Shown one piece after another: positions 1 through 9,221 of a DNA stretch of 64,000 bases. Each line of letters begins with the position of its first letter. Positions within the stretch are counted from its first letter, which is position 1. The translations under genes were made by a program, and so were the position numbers. The DNA lies in the NCBI GenBank assembly GCA_964608595.1, contig CAZSOU010000001.1, positions 1 through 64,000 of the forward strand. Direction: 5' to 3'. A model generated the notes under the pieces. It ran no database searches. It saw only the letters and a list, made by a program, of their open reading frames with translations, and was not told the origin of the DNA. Source of the stretch: Oleiagrimonas sp964608595 (GTDB lineage Bacteria > Pseudomonadota > Gammaproteobacteria > Xanthomonadales > Rhodanobacteraceae).

Positions 1-1
1 G

Positions 2-169
2 CCCAACACCATGTTTCGCGTGGAGCTGGAAAACGGCCACGTGATCACCGCGCATATTTCCGGACGCATGCGCAAGCACTACATCCGCATTCTGACGGGT
101 GACAAGGTTCGCGTCGAAATGACGCCGTACGACCTGACCAAGGGCCGCATCACCTACCGCTTTCGCTGA
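2..169 (+). CDS. infA: Translation initiation factor IF-1, C-terminal part (cut by window edge)
   Basis: IF-1 binds the ribosomal A site of the 30S subunit and helps IF-2 and IF-3 during initiation. The visible 55 residues carry the hallmark OB-fold stretch: the MFRVELENGH strand, then SGRMRKHYIRI, then GDKVRVEMTPYDLTKGRI, ending in TYRFR. That is nearly the whole of a 72-residue protein; only about the first 17 residues lie outside the window. Stop TGA is at 167-169. It converges with clpA, with a REP-like palindrome between them. In related genomes infA sits close to aat and clpA/clpS, which fits here, but the upstream side is not visible. Confidence 0.96.
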   Translation, partial: PNTMFRVELENGHVITAHISGRMRKHYIRILTGDKVRVEMTPYDLTKGRITYRFR

Positions 170-175
170 TCGGCC

Positions 176-202
176 GCAGGAGCGCATCTCATGCGCACCT
201 GC
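176..202. repeat. REP-like palindrome between infA and clpA
   Basis: Inner arms GCGCA (182-186) and TGCGC (192-196) around TCTCA, with outer arms GCAGG (176-180) and CCTGC (198-202). The core GGAGCGCATCTC recurs at 25464, 33776 and, partly, 44210. No T-run follows on either strand, so it is better read as a dispersed REP-type repeat than as a terminator. Confidence 0.5.
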
Positions 203-225
203 AAAAACGACATGGCGCCGGATCT

Positions 226-2499
226 TTACACCACCGCGGGCAACGGCTGTCCGCGGCCCGCTTCGGTTTCCACCACCAGCTCGCCGTCACGCACACTCAA
301 GCGAACCTTGCCGCCATTGGCAAGCTTGCCGAACAGCAACTCGTCTGCCAGCACCCGCTTGACGTTTTCCTGGATGACGCGCGTCATCGGGCGTGCGCCC
401 ATTTGCCGATCGAAGCCCTTCTCGGCCAGCCAGCGCCGGGCATCCTCGCCCACGTCGACAACCACGTGCTTCTCGTTGAGCTGAGCCTCCAACTCGATCA
501 GGAATTTGTCGACCACGCGCAGAATGTGCTCGAAATCCAGCGACTTGAACTGGATGATCGCATCCAGCCGGTTGCGGAACTCCGGCGTGAAAACGCGACG
601 AATGGTTTCCATCGAATCCGGGGCATGATCCTGCTCGACGAAGCCGATACTGCGCCTTGACGCCTGTTGCGCGCCGGCATTGGTGGTCATGACCAGAATC
701 ACGTTCTTGAAGTTGGCCTCGCGCCCGTTGGAATCGGTGAGCGCACCGTGATCCATCACCTGCAGCAGGATGTTGAACACATCCGGGTGCGCCTTCTCGA
801 TTTCATCCAGCAACACCACGCAATGCGGGTGCTTGGTCACCTGCTCGGTAAGCAGGCCACCCTGATCGAAGCCGACGTAGCCGGGCGGTGCGCCGACCAG
901 ACGCGACACCGAATGCGCTTCCATGTATTCGGACATGTCGAAGCGCACCATTTCGATGCCAAGCTGCATGGCCAACTGACGCGTGACCTCGGTTTTGCCG
1001 ACACCGGTCGGACCGGCCAGCAGGAAACTGCCGATGGGCTTGGCCGGATCGCCCAGACCCGAGCGCGCCATCTTGATCGATGCCGTCAGTTTGTCGATCG
1101 CGTCGTCCTGACCGAACACCACCATCTTCAGATTGCGGTCGAGGTTTTTGAGCACGTCGCGGTCGGAAGCCGACACGTGCTTGGGCGGAATACGCGCCAT
1201 GCGCGCCACGATGAACTCGATTTCGGGCACGTCGATGATGTCCTTGCGATCTTCCGTATCCATCAGTCGCTGACGTGCGCCGGCCTCGTCGATGACGTCG
1301 ATGGCCTTGTCCGGCAACAGTCGATCGGGGATGTGACGCACCGAAAGATCCACCGCGGCCTTGAGAGCCTCCGGCGTGTAGGTGATGCCGTGATGTTCCT
1401 CGAAGCGGCCCTTGAGTCCCTTGAGAATGTCCACGGTTTCGCTGGCGCTGGGTTCGACGATGTCGATTTTCTGGAACCGCCGCGCCAGTGCACGATCCTT
1501 CTCGAACACGCCGCGATATTCCTGGAACGTGGTCGAACCGATGCAGCGCAGTTCGCCCGAAGCCAACATCGGCTTGATCAAATTGCTGGCATCCATGGTC
1601 CCGCCGGATGCGGAACCCGCACCGATGATGGTATGGATTTCATCAATGAAAAGAATGGCATGCGGCTCTTTTTTCAGCTGACTTATAACAGCTTTGAGGC
1701 GCTTCTCGAAGTCACCACGGTACTTGGTCCCTGCCACCAGGGCCCCCAGATCCAACGCCCAGATCGTGCACGACTCCAGCACTTCGGGTACGTCACCTTC
1801 GATGATGCGCTTGGCCAGCCCCTCGGCCAGCGCCGTCTTGCCCACGCCGGCCTCGCCCACGTAGAGCGGGTTGTTCTTGCGCCGCCGGCACAACACCTGG
1901 ATCGTGCGCTCGACCTCCTCTTGCCGGCCGATCAGCGGATCGATCTTGCCCTGCATGGCCTTTTCATTGAGATTGGTGGCGTATTCGTTGAGCGGATTGC
2001 CCTTGCCTTCGCCAGCTTCTTCGCCCTCGTGCTCGCCATCGGCGGGCGCGGACGAGGGCTCCTCACCGACCTTGGCGATGCCGTGCGAGATGTAGTTGAC
2101 GACATCCAGGCGCGTTACCTCCTGCTGATGCAGGAAGTAGACGGCGTGGGAATCCTTTTCGCCGAAAATCGCCACCAACACGTTGGCGCCGGTCACTTCC
2201 TTGCGACCGGATGACTGCACGTGATACACGGCACGCTGCAGCACACGCTGGAAGCCCAGCGTCGGTTGCGTATCGCGCTCATCGCCGTCGGGCAGCACCG
2301 GCACGGTTTCGCCGATGATGCGCTTGAGGTCGTCGCCCAGTTTGTCCAGATCGACGCTGCACGCGCGCAACACGGCCGAAGCCGACGCGTTGTGCACGAG
2401 CGCCAGGAGCAGGTGCTCCACGGTCATGAATTCATGCCGCTGTTCGCGTGCCTGCTTGTAGCAGTGGCCGATGGTGAGCTCGAGATCCTTGCTGAACAT
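226..2499 (-). CDS. clpA: ATP-dependent Clp protease ATP-binding subunit ClpA
   Basis: ClpA is the AAA+ unfoldase that feeds substrates to ClpP; with ClpS it handles N-end-rule substrates. The 757 residues match the usual length (about 758). In order: a double Clp N-domain (EHLLLALVHN near residue 30), AAA-1 with Walker A GEAGVGKTALAEGL and Walker B ILFIDEIHTI, then AAA-2 with Walker A GPTGVGKTEVTRQL and Walker B VVLLDEIEKAHPDV, and a D2-small C-domain. Two in-frame ATGs lie nine bases apart (2508 and 2499). A GCGGAG motif abuts the first and is about 9 bases from the second, so 2499 (MFSKDLEL) is preferred. It follows clpS on the same strand after about 50 bp. Confidence 0.97.
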   Translation of the reverse strand: MFSKDLELTIGHCYKQAREQRHEFMTVEHLLLALVHNASASAVLRACSVDLDKLGDDLKRIIGETVPVLPDGDERDTQPTLGFQRVLQRAVYHVQSSGRKEVTGANVLVAIFGEKDSHAVYFLHQQEVTRLDVVNYISHGIAKVGEEPSSAPADGEHEGEEAGEGKGNPLNEYATNLNEKAMQGKIDPLIGRQEEVERTIQVLCRRRKNNPLYVGEAGVGKTALAEGLAKRIIEGDVPEVLESCTIWALDLGALVAGTKYRGDFEKRLKAVISQLKKEPHAILFIDEIHTIIGAGSASGGTMDASNLIKPMLASGELRCIGSTTFQEYRGVFEKDRALARRFQKIDIVEPSASETVDILKGLKGRFEEHHGITYTPEALKAAVDLSVRHIPDRLLPDKAIDVIDEAGARQRLMDTEDRKDIIDVPEIEFIVARMARIPPKHVSASDRDVLKNLDRNLKMVVFGQDDAIDKLTASIKMARSGLGDPAKPIGSFLLAGPTGVGKTEVTRQLAMQLGIEMVRFDMSEYMEAHSVSRLVGAPPGYVGFDQGGLLTEQVTKHPHCVVLLDEIEKAHPDVFNILLQVMDHGALTDSNGREANFKNVILVMTTNAGAQQASRRSIGFVEQDHAPDSMETIRRVFTPEFRNRLDAIIQFKSLDFEHILRVVDKFLIELEAQLNEKHVVVDVGEDARRWLAEKGFDRQMGARPMTRVIQENVKRVLADELLFGKLANGGKVRLSVRDGELVVETEAGRGQPLPAVV

Positions 2500-2531
2500 T
2501 CGGATCATCTCCGCTTGCTATGGGGTACTGT

Positions 2532-2546
2532 CCCCCATGATGGGGG
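2532..2546. other. Small intercistronic hairpin between clpS and clpA
   Basis: CCCCCAT and ATGGGGG are perfect inverted arms around one G. The structure lies just after the clpS stop and before the clpA ribosome-binding site. It has no T-run, so it is not a typical terminator. It could tune mRNA stability or the clpS:clpA ratio; this is inference only. Confidence 0.35.
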
Positions 2547-2551
2547 CCGGG

Positions 2552-2878
2552 CTACATCTTTTCCATGGTGCACAACAAAGGGTGCTGGTGGTTGCGTGAA
2601 TACTGGTTGACCTGGTTGACGCGAGTCTCCGCCACTTCCCGGGTAAAGACGCCGCAAATGCCCTTGCCGCGCGTGTGCACATGCAACATCACCTGCACGG
2701 CCTTTTCCTGATCCATGGCGAAAAAACTGCGCAGCACTTCCACCACGAAATCCATGGGGGTGAAATCGTCGTTCAGCAACACCACCTGAAACAATGCCGG
2801 TCGCTGCGTTTCCGGCCTGGATGGAGCGGTCGCGACGCCGTGTTGGTGCTGATGGTCGTGGTCGTGTTCGTGACTCAT
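2552..2878 (-). CDS. clpS: ATP-dependent Clp protease adaptor ClpS
   Basis: ClpS delivers proteins with destabilising N-terminal residues to ClpA. The 108-residue protein has a His/Asp-rich disordered N-terminus (HEHDHDHQHQHG) and then the ClpS core: VVLLNDDFTPMDFVVEVL, the HVHTRGKGICGVFTREVAE segment and a C-terminal CTMEKM. The ND-D-TPM motif that builds the N-degron pocket is intact. The reading frame runs open further upstream, but the ATG at 2878 gives the family length and puts the His-rich tail first. Likely co-transcribed with clpA downstream. Confidence 0.95.
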   Translation of the reverse strand: MSHEHDHDHQHQHGVATAPSRPETQRPALFQVVLLNDDFTPMDFVVEVLRSFFAMDQEKAVQVMLHVHTRGKGICGVFTREVAETRVNQVNQYSRNHQHPLLCTMEKM

Positions 2879-2912
2879 GGCTCTGCTGACAAGCTTGTTT
2901 GCACGTGTACAC

Positions 2913-2918
2913 ATTATA
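2913..2918 (-). promoter_or_regulatory. Candidate -10 box for clpS-clpA
   Basis: Reads TATAAT on the minus strand, 35 bp upstream of the clpS start in the divergent clpS/nudJ region. No good -35 hexamer is seen at 16-18 bp, so the call rests on the -10 box alone. Confidence 0.4.
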
Positions 2919-3011
2919 CGCCCTCGCACTTGATCTCCACTGACTCGACGGCATGTTGCAAAGTGGCACAATAGATCGCTGTCGAACCTGTTGAGAGTAT
3001 TCGGAAAATTC

Positions 3012-3497
3012 ATGAGCAATGGACGAAGCATCTGGTGCCCGCACGTCACCGTGGCCACGGTGGTGGCCGACGCGAACGGCCGTTTTCTGATGGTCGAGGA
3101 AGATATCCACGGGGCACTGCGCTACAACCAGCCGGCCGGCCATCTTGAACCGAACGAGTCGCTGGCCGAGGCGGCGGTACGTGAAACGCTGGAAGAGACT
3201 GGTTGGGAGGTCGAGGTGGAACATTTTCTCGGCGTGCATCAATGGTGGAGCCCGGTGCACCACGACCATGTCGTGCGCTTCGGTTTTGCGGCCCGCCGGA
3301 TCGGCCATCACCCCGAGCGCGAGCTCGATACCGGCATCTGCCAGGCGTTGTGGATGCACCGCGACAACATCGCCGCACTGGGTGACAGATTGCGCAGTCC
3401 TTTGGTACTGGCCAGCATTGACGATTGGCTGGGCGGTCGGCGGCTGCCGCTCGACACCGTCAAGAGCCTGCTGCCGGCCGCCGTGCCCGCATCATGA
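3012..3497 (+). CDS. nudJ: Nudix hydrolase, NudJ type
   Basis: NudJ-type phosphatases hydrolyse nucleoside di/triphosphates and thiamine pyrophosphate intermediates. The 161-residue protein carries a complete Nudix box (GX5EX7REUXEEXGU): GHLEPNE, then SLAEAAV, then RETLEETGW around residues 40-62. The N-terminal strand CPHVTVATVVADANGRFL and the QPAGHLEPNE context match NudJ. In E. coli nudJ also sits directly before mnmA and hflD, which supports the name. Start ATG at 3012 was chosen over an in-frame ATG seven codons upstream because the protein then begins at the family position. Confidence 0.88.
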   Translation: MSNGRSIWCPHVTVATVVADANGRFLMVEEDIHGALRYNQPAGHLEPNESLAEAAVRETLEETGWEVEVEHFLGVHQWWSPVHHDHVVRFGFAARRIGHHPERELDTGICQALWMHRDNIAALGDRLRSPLVLASIDDWLGGRRLPLDTVKSLLPAAVPAS

Positions 3498-3582
3498 GTA
3501 CGACACGAATGGGCAGGACCGACGTTGGCCATCGTGAAGCTCGCGTACCAGCCCACCCTGCGCGTTCGGCCGGGAGCCGCGC

Positions 3583-4680
3583 GTGAAAGTGATGCTTGGC
3601 GTCTCCGGCGGCGTCGATTCCTCCGTCGCCGCGTTGTTGCTGCAACAAGCCGGCCACGCGGTCGAGGGTCTGTTCATGCAGAACTGGGAGGAAGACGATC
3701 GCGGCGGCCCTTGCCGCGCCGACGAGGACCGCAAGGACGCCGTGGCCGTGTGCGCCGCACTCGGCATTCCATTTCATGCACGCAATTTCGCCGCCGAATA
3801 CTGGGACGGCGTGTTCGAGCATTTCCTCGCCGAATACCGCGCCGGACGCACGCCCAATCCGGACGTGCTGTGCAATCGTGAAATCAAATTCAAAACGTTC
3901 CTTGACGAAGCACGGCAACTCGGCGCCGACAAGATCGCCACCGGTCATTACGCCCGCGTCGCTGCCGCAGAGGGTCAATGGCGTCTGCTGCGCGGACGCG
4001 ACCACAACAAGGATCAAAGCTATTTTCTGCACGCGCTGGGCCAGGATGCGCTGGCATCGACATTGTTCCCGGTCGGCGAGCTGGAAAAAACCGAGGTTCG
4101 CCGTCTGGCACGTGAAGCGGACCTCGCCACGCACGCAAAAAAGGACTCCACCGGCATCTGCTTCATCGGCGAGCGCAACTTCCACGATTTTCTGGCGCAA
4201 TACATCCCTGCCCGACCCGGCGAACTGCGTACCCCGGACGACATCGTCATCGGTGAACACGATGGCGTGATGTACTACACGCTGGGCCAGCGCGGCGGAC
4301 TCGGCATTGGTGGCCGTGCCGGCGCCAGCGGCGCGCCATGGTATGTGGTTGGCAAGAATGTCGCCACCAACGTGCTGTATGTCGCCCAGGGCGGCGACAA
4401 CGCGTGGCTGCAATCGCAGCGCCTGCGCGCCTGCGATTTGACGTGGGTTGCCGGCACTGCGCCGAACGCCGAATTCGTCTGCGCGGCCAAAACGCGCTAC
4501 CGGCAACCGGATCAATCATGTACGGTACGGCTCACCGAAACGGGCTGCGAGGTGGTTTTCGACAAACCGCAACGAGCCGTCACTCCCGGTCAATCGGTGG
4601 TGTTCTACCAGAACGAAGTCTGCCTCGGCGGCGGCATCATCGAAACCACCGACGCAGCGTTTGGCGGCTGGAACCCGTAA
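3583..4680 (+). CDS. mnmA: tRNA-specific 2-thiouridylase MnmA
   Basis: MnmA activates and thiolates U34 of tRNA-Lys/Glu/Gln using sulfur relayed by TusE. The 365-residue protein starts at GTG (3583), directly before the PP-loop GVSGGVDSSVAALLL. Next come FMQNWEEDD, the catalytic Cys in NPDVLCNREIKF, the ATGHYARV motif and KDQSYFLHAL. The second catalytic Cys lies in STGICFIGERNF, and the C-terminal beta-barrel ends in the GGGII strand. No ATG fits upstream in this frame. Lies between nudJ and hflD as in E. coli. Confidence 0.97.
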   Translation: MKVMLGVSGGVDSSVAALLLQQAGHAVEGLFMQNWEEDDRGGPCRADEDRKDAVAVCAALGIPFHARNFAAEYWDGVFEHFLAEYRAGRTPNPDVLCNREIKFKTFLDEARQLGADKIATGHYARVAAAEGQWRLLRGRDHNKDQSYFLHALGQDALASTLFPVGELEKTEVRRLAREADLATHAKKDSTGICFIGERNFHDFLAQYIPARPGELRTPDDIVIGEHDGVMYYTLGQRGGLGIGGRAGASGAPWYVVGKNVATNVLYVAQGGDNAWLQSQRLRACDLTWVAGTAPNAEFVCAAKTRYRQPDQSCTVRLTETGCEVVFDKPQRAVTPGQSVVFYQNEVCLGGGIIETTDAAFGGWNP

Positions 4681-4773
4681 GGTGAGCTCCGGCCCGCCCG
4701 ATGTCCGGTTACAACATGTCCGAAATGGCGGGCCCGTGCCCGCCCTACCTGTCCTCACGAACAAAACGGTTGC

Positions 4774-5397
4774 ATGAACGAAGAACGTGTACTGGCCCTT
4801 GCCGGTGTTTTCCAGGGCGTCGCCCTCGCCCACCAACTGGCCAACCAGGGGCGCTGCGACGAAGGCACGCTGGAGTCGAGCATGGCCAGCGTGTTTCGTA
4901 TCGACGCGCCAAACGTGGTGGGCGTGTTCGGCGGTGTCTCCGACGTACGCCTGGGTTTGCGCACATTGGTCGCACAACTGGACGATGACCAGCGCGACGT
5001 CAACATCATGCGCATGGCCGCCACTATCCTGCGGCTGGAGCGTACGTTCTCCGGCAACAAGCGGCTGCAGAATCATCTGCAGGAAGGCATCATCGCCGCG
5101 CAACGCCAAGTCGATCATTTCGGCATGGAACACCCCATGGTGACAACGCGCCTTGCCGGGCTCTACACCGAGGTCATATCACCGTTGCGCCCGCGCGTGA
5201 TGGTCAATGGCGAACCACGGCATCTGCAGCAGCAAGCGATCGTCGAACGCATTCGCGCATCGCTGCTTGCGGCCATCCGTGCCGCCGTGCTTTGGCACCA
5301 GATCGGCGGGCGTCAATGGCAACTCGTTTTCAAGCGCAAGCAATGGGCCATGCTTGCCCGCGGCCTGCTCACCCGCGCCACGCTGGACAACGGCTGA
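4774..5397 (+). CDS. hflD: High frequency lysogenization protein HflD
   Basis: HflD is a peripheral membrane protein; in E. coli it binds phage lambda CII and affects lysogenization, while its housekeeping role is unclear. The 207 residues (E. coli: 213) keep the family pattern: LALAGVFQGVALAHQLA near the start, a central RMAATILRLERTF, NHLQEGI, and the C-terminal IRAAVLWHQIGGRQWQLVFKRKQ. In E. coli purB follows; here a MutS-like gene comes next instead. Confidence 0.92.
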   Translation: MNEERVLALAGVFQGVALAHQLANQGRCDEGTLESSMASVFRIDAPNVVGVFGGVSDVRLGLRTLVAQLDDDQRDVNIMRMAATILRLERTFSGNKRLQNHLQEGIIAAQRQVDHFGMEHPMVTTRLAGLYTEVISPLRPRVMVNGEPRHLQQQAIVERIRASLLAAIRAAVLWHQIGGRQWQLVFKRKQWAMLARGLLTRATLDNG

Positions 5398-5423
5398 CCG
5401 CGCCGCACAGGGGGTTGCACGTC

Positions 5424-7043
5424 ATGCATTCACACATCATCCAGTGGAAACGGTGGCTCGACGACACGCTGGCCGCCTTGCGTCCTGCAAAAAAGCAGCT
5501 CGAAGCATTCCGCGCGCAATGGAGCAAACCGGGAAACAGCGAGAGTTTTCTGGCCGGACGCCATTTCGAACTGGCCGGCCAACAAAGCGACCATGTCCTC
5601 GTCGACGACAAGACCTGGACCGACCTGGAGTTCCCGCAGATCTTCGCCTGCATGGACACCACGGTCACCCTGGCCGGCCGCCAGATGCTTTGCCATCGTC
5701 TGCGCCGGCTTGATGCCGCGCCGACGGAAATCGAACAGCGTCACGCGACCTGTCAGGCTTTGGCAACCGACACGCCATTGCGCGAAAGCCTGCAGATGAC
5801 CTTGTGGCGCATGCACAAGCGCACGCGCAGCCATCTCACCGACTACCTGTTCGGCGACATGAGTGACACACCGCGCCACAAGGGTGCCTGGCTGGTCTGG
5901 AGTCTCGCCTGCGTGACCGTGTTCGCTCTGGCGATCTTCGCCCACCTGCCGACCTGGGCGTGGATGGGCGTGCTGTGCGTCAATTTCGTGCTCATGCTCA
6001 AGACCCACTGGCATGTCAGCCGTGACAACGAGGCCATGACCTCCTGCATGGCGCTGCTCGACGCGGCCGATACGCTGGCCGCGTTGCACACTGCGCACCC
6101 CGACATTCCGCAGTTCAGGCACCTGCACGAACGCAGGTCCCGGCGCGCGGGCATGCGCCGCGCGCTGCGCTGGGTGAGCTTCGTCAAGCGCGAACCCATC
6201 GTCTGGATCAGCATCTGGATCAACGCCGCCTGCGCCCTGGAACTGCTGCTGCACGCCTTCGCCATCAGCCGTTTCTTCCGCCTGCGCGAAACGGTCACCG
6301 CCGATTTCGAGCAGGTGGGAGAAATCGATGCCGGGATTGCCGTTGCATCCTTCATGGCCCGATACAATGCGACCTGTCGGCCGGAACTGACCACGAATCC
6401 CGACCTCGTCGTGGTTGACGGCTGCCATCCCCTGCTGCCCGACGGCGTGGTCAATTCGATCCGCCTGCAACATCGCTCGGCGCTGGTCACCGGCTCGAAC
6501 ATGGCCGGCAAGACCACTTTCATCAAGATGCTCGGCACCAACGTGGTTCTGGCGCGGACGTTCGGTTTCTGCCTGGCCGCACGCGCCGTCATCCCGCGCG
6601 TGCGCGTGCTGGCATCCATCCAGGGCAGCCACTCGGTCGCTTCGGGCAAGAGCCACTACTTCGCGGAAGTCGAGCGGATCAATGCCTTCTTCGATTCCGG
6701 TAGCGACGGCTACCGCAGTCTGCTGGTCATCGACGAGCTTTTCAGCGGCACCAACACCACCGAGCGCGTCGCCATCGCACGCTCCGTACTGGAATCACTG
6801 GCCCGCGAATCAATCGTTCTGGCCACCACCCACGACGTCGAACTGCAAACCGTTCTGGATGAGCATTTCGACTATTACCATTTCCGGGAAGACCCGGAAG
6901 TGGACGGTTTCTTCGACTACCACCTGCGCCACGGCATCACGCGAACGCGCAACGCCATCCGCATGCTCGGGGAAATGGGCTTCCCGGCACCGGTCATCGC
7001 CAATGCCCTGGCCTACGCGGCAAAAGCGACGCGCATGGCATGA
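5424..7043 (+). CDS. Membrane-anchored MutS-like ATPase
   Basis: The 539-residue protein has a C-terminal MutS domain V ATPase: Walker A GSNMAGKTTFIK (about residue 357), the signature SHSVASGKSHYFAEVERI, Walker B LLVIDELFSGTNTTERVAIA and a H-loop ATTHD. The N-terminal half holds two closely spaced hydrophobic segments (residues about 155-195, WSLACVTVFALAIFAHL and WMGVLCVNFVLM). It lacks the mismatch-recognition domain I with its Phe-X-Glu motif. It therefore belongs to the short MutS-related proteins with a transmembrane region, not to MutS itself. The start at 5424 is preceded by AGGGGG. The true function of this group is unknown; a role in mismatch repair is doubtful. Confidence 0.85.
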   Translation: MHSHIIQWKRWLDDTLAALRPAKKQLEAFRAQWSKPGNSESFLAGRHFELAGQQSDHVLVDDKTWTDLEFPQIFACMDTTVTLAGRQMLCHRLRRLDAAPTEIEQRHATCQALATDTPLRESLQMTLWRMHKRTRSHLTDYLFGDMSDTPRHKGAWLVWSLACVTVFALAIFAHLPTWAWMGVLCVNFVLMLKTHWHVSRDNEAMTSCMALLDAADTLAALHTAHPDIPQFRHLHERRSRRAGMRRALRWVSFVKREPIVWISIWINAACALELLLHAFAISRFFRLRETVTADFEQVGEIDAGIAVASFMARYNATCRPELTTNPDLVVVDGCHPLLPDGVVNSIRLQHRSALVTGSNMAGKTTFIKMLGTNVVLARTFGFCLAARAVIPRVRVLASIQGSHSVASGKSHYFAEVERINAFFDSGSDGYRSLLVIDELFSGTNTTERVAIARSVLESLARESIVLATTHDVELQTVLDEHFDYYHFREDPEVDGFFDYHLRHGITRTRNAIRMLGEMGFPAPVIANALAYAAKATRMA

Positions 7044-7225
7044 TCCGCCGTTGCGCCGTGATGTTTTGCCCGGTTGCCACCGACGACCGTCTCGCGGACT
7101 CGCCTGCCGGTGCCGAGGGGCGACCGGGTGACTTTCCTTGAGAGCCGTCGTCGAAACCTCGGTGACCCGTGCGCTTCGGACCGGTTGCGACGAGGCCTGC
7201 ATGCCAACGTGATCGCGCATCGTTG

Positions 7226-9043
7226 TCAGTGCCCTGGTTCCGTCTTTCGATGACGCCCGAAAAATCGCTCGCGAAGATGCTCTTCGTCGTAATGGTGCGT
7301 GTAGGGCTTGAGCAAGTCGTAACGCGTCACCATGCCCAGAAGTTTGTGCACGTCGGGGGTGACGACGGGGATGCGATCAAGTTTTTCCACCGACATGCGG
7401 ATGGCCACGCTCTTGCAGCTTTCTTCGGGAAACGCGACGACAGGCTCCTTGCCGACAATGTCACCGATGCGCGTCGCTCCGTCGACGTCATTCTCGCGCC
7501 AGTCCCGTACGTGGCTGCGGTCCGCAACGTGGATCAACACGCCATTGCCATCGACCACCGGATAGGCGCGGTATTTCTGCTGCACACCGAAATACTGCCG
7601 CGCCAGGTCGCGCACCGTCATGTCGGCCGGAACGGTGACGATGTCGCTGGTCATCACGTCTGCCACGGGCAAGTGTTCCAAGCGGTCCATGCTGTATTCG
7701 CGGTTGATGTCCTTGCCGTGACGCGCGATTTTTTCAGTGAGAATGGAGCGTCGCATCAAAAACACGCTGGTGCCGTAGGCGACCGTGCAGGTGACCAGAA
7801 GCGCCGGCAACACGCTGGCATTGCCGGTCAGCTCCAGTGCGAACATGATCGACGTGAACGGCATCCGCATCACCGCCGCCAGCATCGCGCCCATGCCCAG
7901 CAGCGGCCACAGCAACGGTTGCGGGCCGGGAAAGACCAGCGCCTCCAGCCCTCCCAGTCCCGCGCCCAGGGCAAGCAACGGCGCCAACGTGCCGCCGGAA
8001 GTGCCCGAACTCAAATACACGATCCAGATGATTGCCTTGACCACCATGAAGATCACGATGCCCATGCCGACGATCTGTCCCGTCAACAATTGATCGATGA
8101 TGACGTAGCCCACGCCCAGCGTCTGCGGGTCGATGATGCCGCCGATACCCACGACCAGCGCACCCAGCGCCGGCCACCACATCCAGTGGATCGGCAGCTT
8201 GCGGTAGCCGTCCTCGACCTTGTAGACGAGAAACGTCACCAGGGTGGCCAGGAGTCCCGCAAGAAGTCCGCTGACAGCTGCCATGCCGAGATCGGCAATA
8301 CTCAGATCGAACGCGATGTCGATGGGAAACAATGGTCCCGGCCCGATCAGGAACGGTCGCAGCGACGAGGCCACGAAACAGGCTACCGCCACGGGAATGG
8401 TGCTGCGCGGACGCAGCTCGAAAAGCAGCATTTCCACGCCCACCAGCGTGGCCGCAATGGGTGTGGCAAAGGTCGCCGACATGCCGGCGCAGGCGCCCGC
8501 GACCAACAGCGTGCGCCGCTCGATCGAGGTGAGATAGAACACTTGGCCAATCAACGAGCCCACCGCTCCGCCCGTCATGATGATCGGTCCCTCGGCACCG
8601 AACGGTCCGCCGGTCCCGATGGCGATGGCCGACGACAACGGCTTCAGAATCGCCACCTTGGCCATCATCTTGGATTTGCGAAACAGGATCGATTCCAAGG
8701 CTTCCGGGATACCATGTCCGCGAATGCGATCAGTGCCGTAACGCGCCATCAAACCGATGATGAGGCCCCCCACCACCGGCACCAGAAGAATCAACCACCA
8801 CGGCGCATCGAGCACCGCCGGCTGGACGAACTCGAACGACCATCGGCCGGCAAAAGCCAGGTTCGTCACCAAGCCGATCAGGCGATACAGAGCCCATGCA
8901 ATGAGAGCCGCCGCCCCGCCAATGAACAGCGCGATGAAGGAAAGCTTGAGAATGCTGATGCTGGGCCGGAAATCACCCTCGTTCAGGGTATCGCGCTTCC
9001 ACTTTTCGTAGAGACGAACAAAGGGGCGGACAAGCGATGTCAT
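7226..9043 (-). CDS. ClC-type chloride channel/antiporter with CBS domains
   Basis: A 605-residue member of the voltage-gated chloride channel family. It shows the anion-pathway motifs in order: GHGIPEALES, then GAEGPIIM with the gating glutamate (about residue 151), and SSGTSGGTLAPLLALGAGLGG in the second half. Roughly the last 150 residues form a CBS pair (VADVMTSDIVTVPADMTV, later VAIRMSVEKLDRIPVV) that could sense nucleotides. Whether it is a channel or a Cl-/H+ exchanger cannot be settled by eye. Start ATG at 9043 gives MTSLVRPF; the frame is open 21 codons further upstream. Convergent with the MutS-like gene. Confidence 0.93.
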   Translation of the reverse strand: MTSLVRPFVRLYEKWKRDTLNEGDFRPSISILKLSFIALFIGGAAALIAWALYRLIGLVTNLAFAGRWSFEFVQPAVLDAPWWLILLVPVVGGLIIGLMARYGTDRIRGHGIPEALESILFRKSKMMAKVAILKPLSSAIAIGTGGPFGAEGPIIMTGGAVGSLIGQVFYLTSIERRTLLVAGACAGMSATFATPIAATLVGVEMLLFELRPRSTIPVAVACFVASSLRPFLIGPGPLFPIDIAFDLSIADLGMAAVSGLLAGLLATLVTFLVYKVEDGYRKLPIHWMWWPALGALVVGIGGIIDPQTLGVGYVIIDQLLTGQIVGMGIVIFMVVKAIIWIVYLSSGTSGGTLAPLLALGAGLGGLEALVFPGPQPLLWPLLGMGAMLAAVMRMPFTSIMFALELTGNASVLPALLVTCTVAYGTSVFLMRRSILTEKIARHGKDINREYSMDRLEHLPVADVMTSDIVTVPADMTVRDLARQYFGVQQKYRAYPVVDGNGVLIHVADRSHVRDWRENDVDGATRIGDIVGKEPVVAFPEESCKSVAIRMSVEKLDRIPVVTPDVHKLLGMVTRYDLLKPYTHHYDEEHLRERFFGRHRKTEPGH

Positions 9044-9221
9044 GGCCTCAGGCAATCTCCCCGGATTGATGATGCCTCTCACACTACCCCGAGCAAGACA
9101 TGGCACACCAGCCCCCGGTTCACAGATCCGGTTTGCACCTGACGCGTTCAGGCGCGTGGCGTATGCTCACCGGACAGCGTCAACTCCCCCTCGACAAGCG
9201 CAACGGAAGGAAGCAGCAACC

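Noticed and set aside
176..202. Hairpin as terminator for infA or clpA
   Set aside because: No T-run on the 3' side for either strand, and its core recurs elsewhere as a dispersed repeat.
667..2214. Open frame of 515 codons opposite clpA, and a similar one at 7169-9142 opposite the ClC gene
   Set aside because: Mirror frames of real GC-rich genes, rich in His/Arg/Gln, with no recognisable domain.
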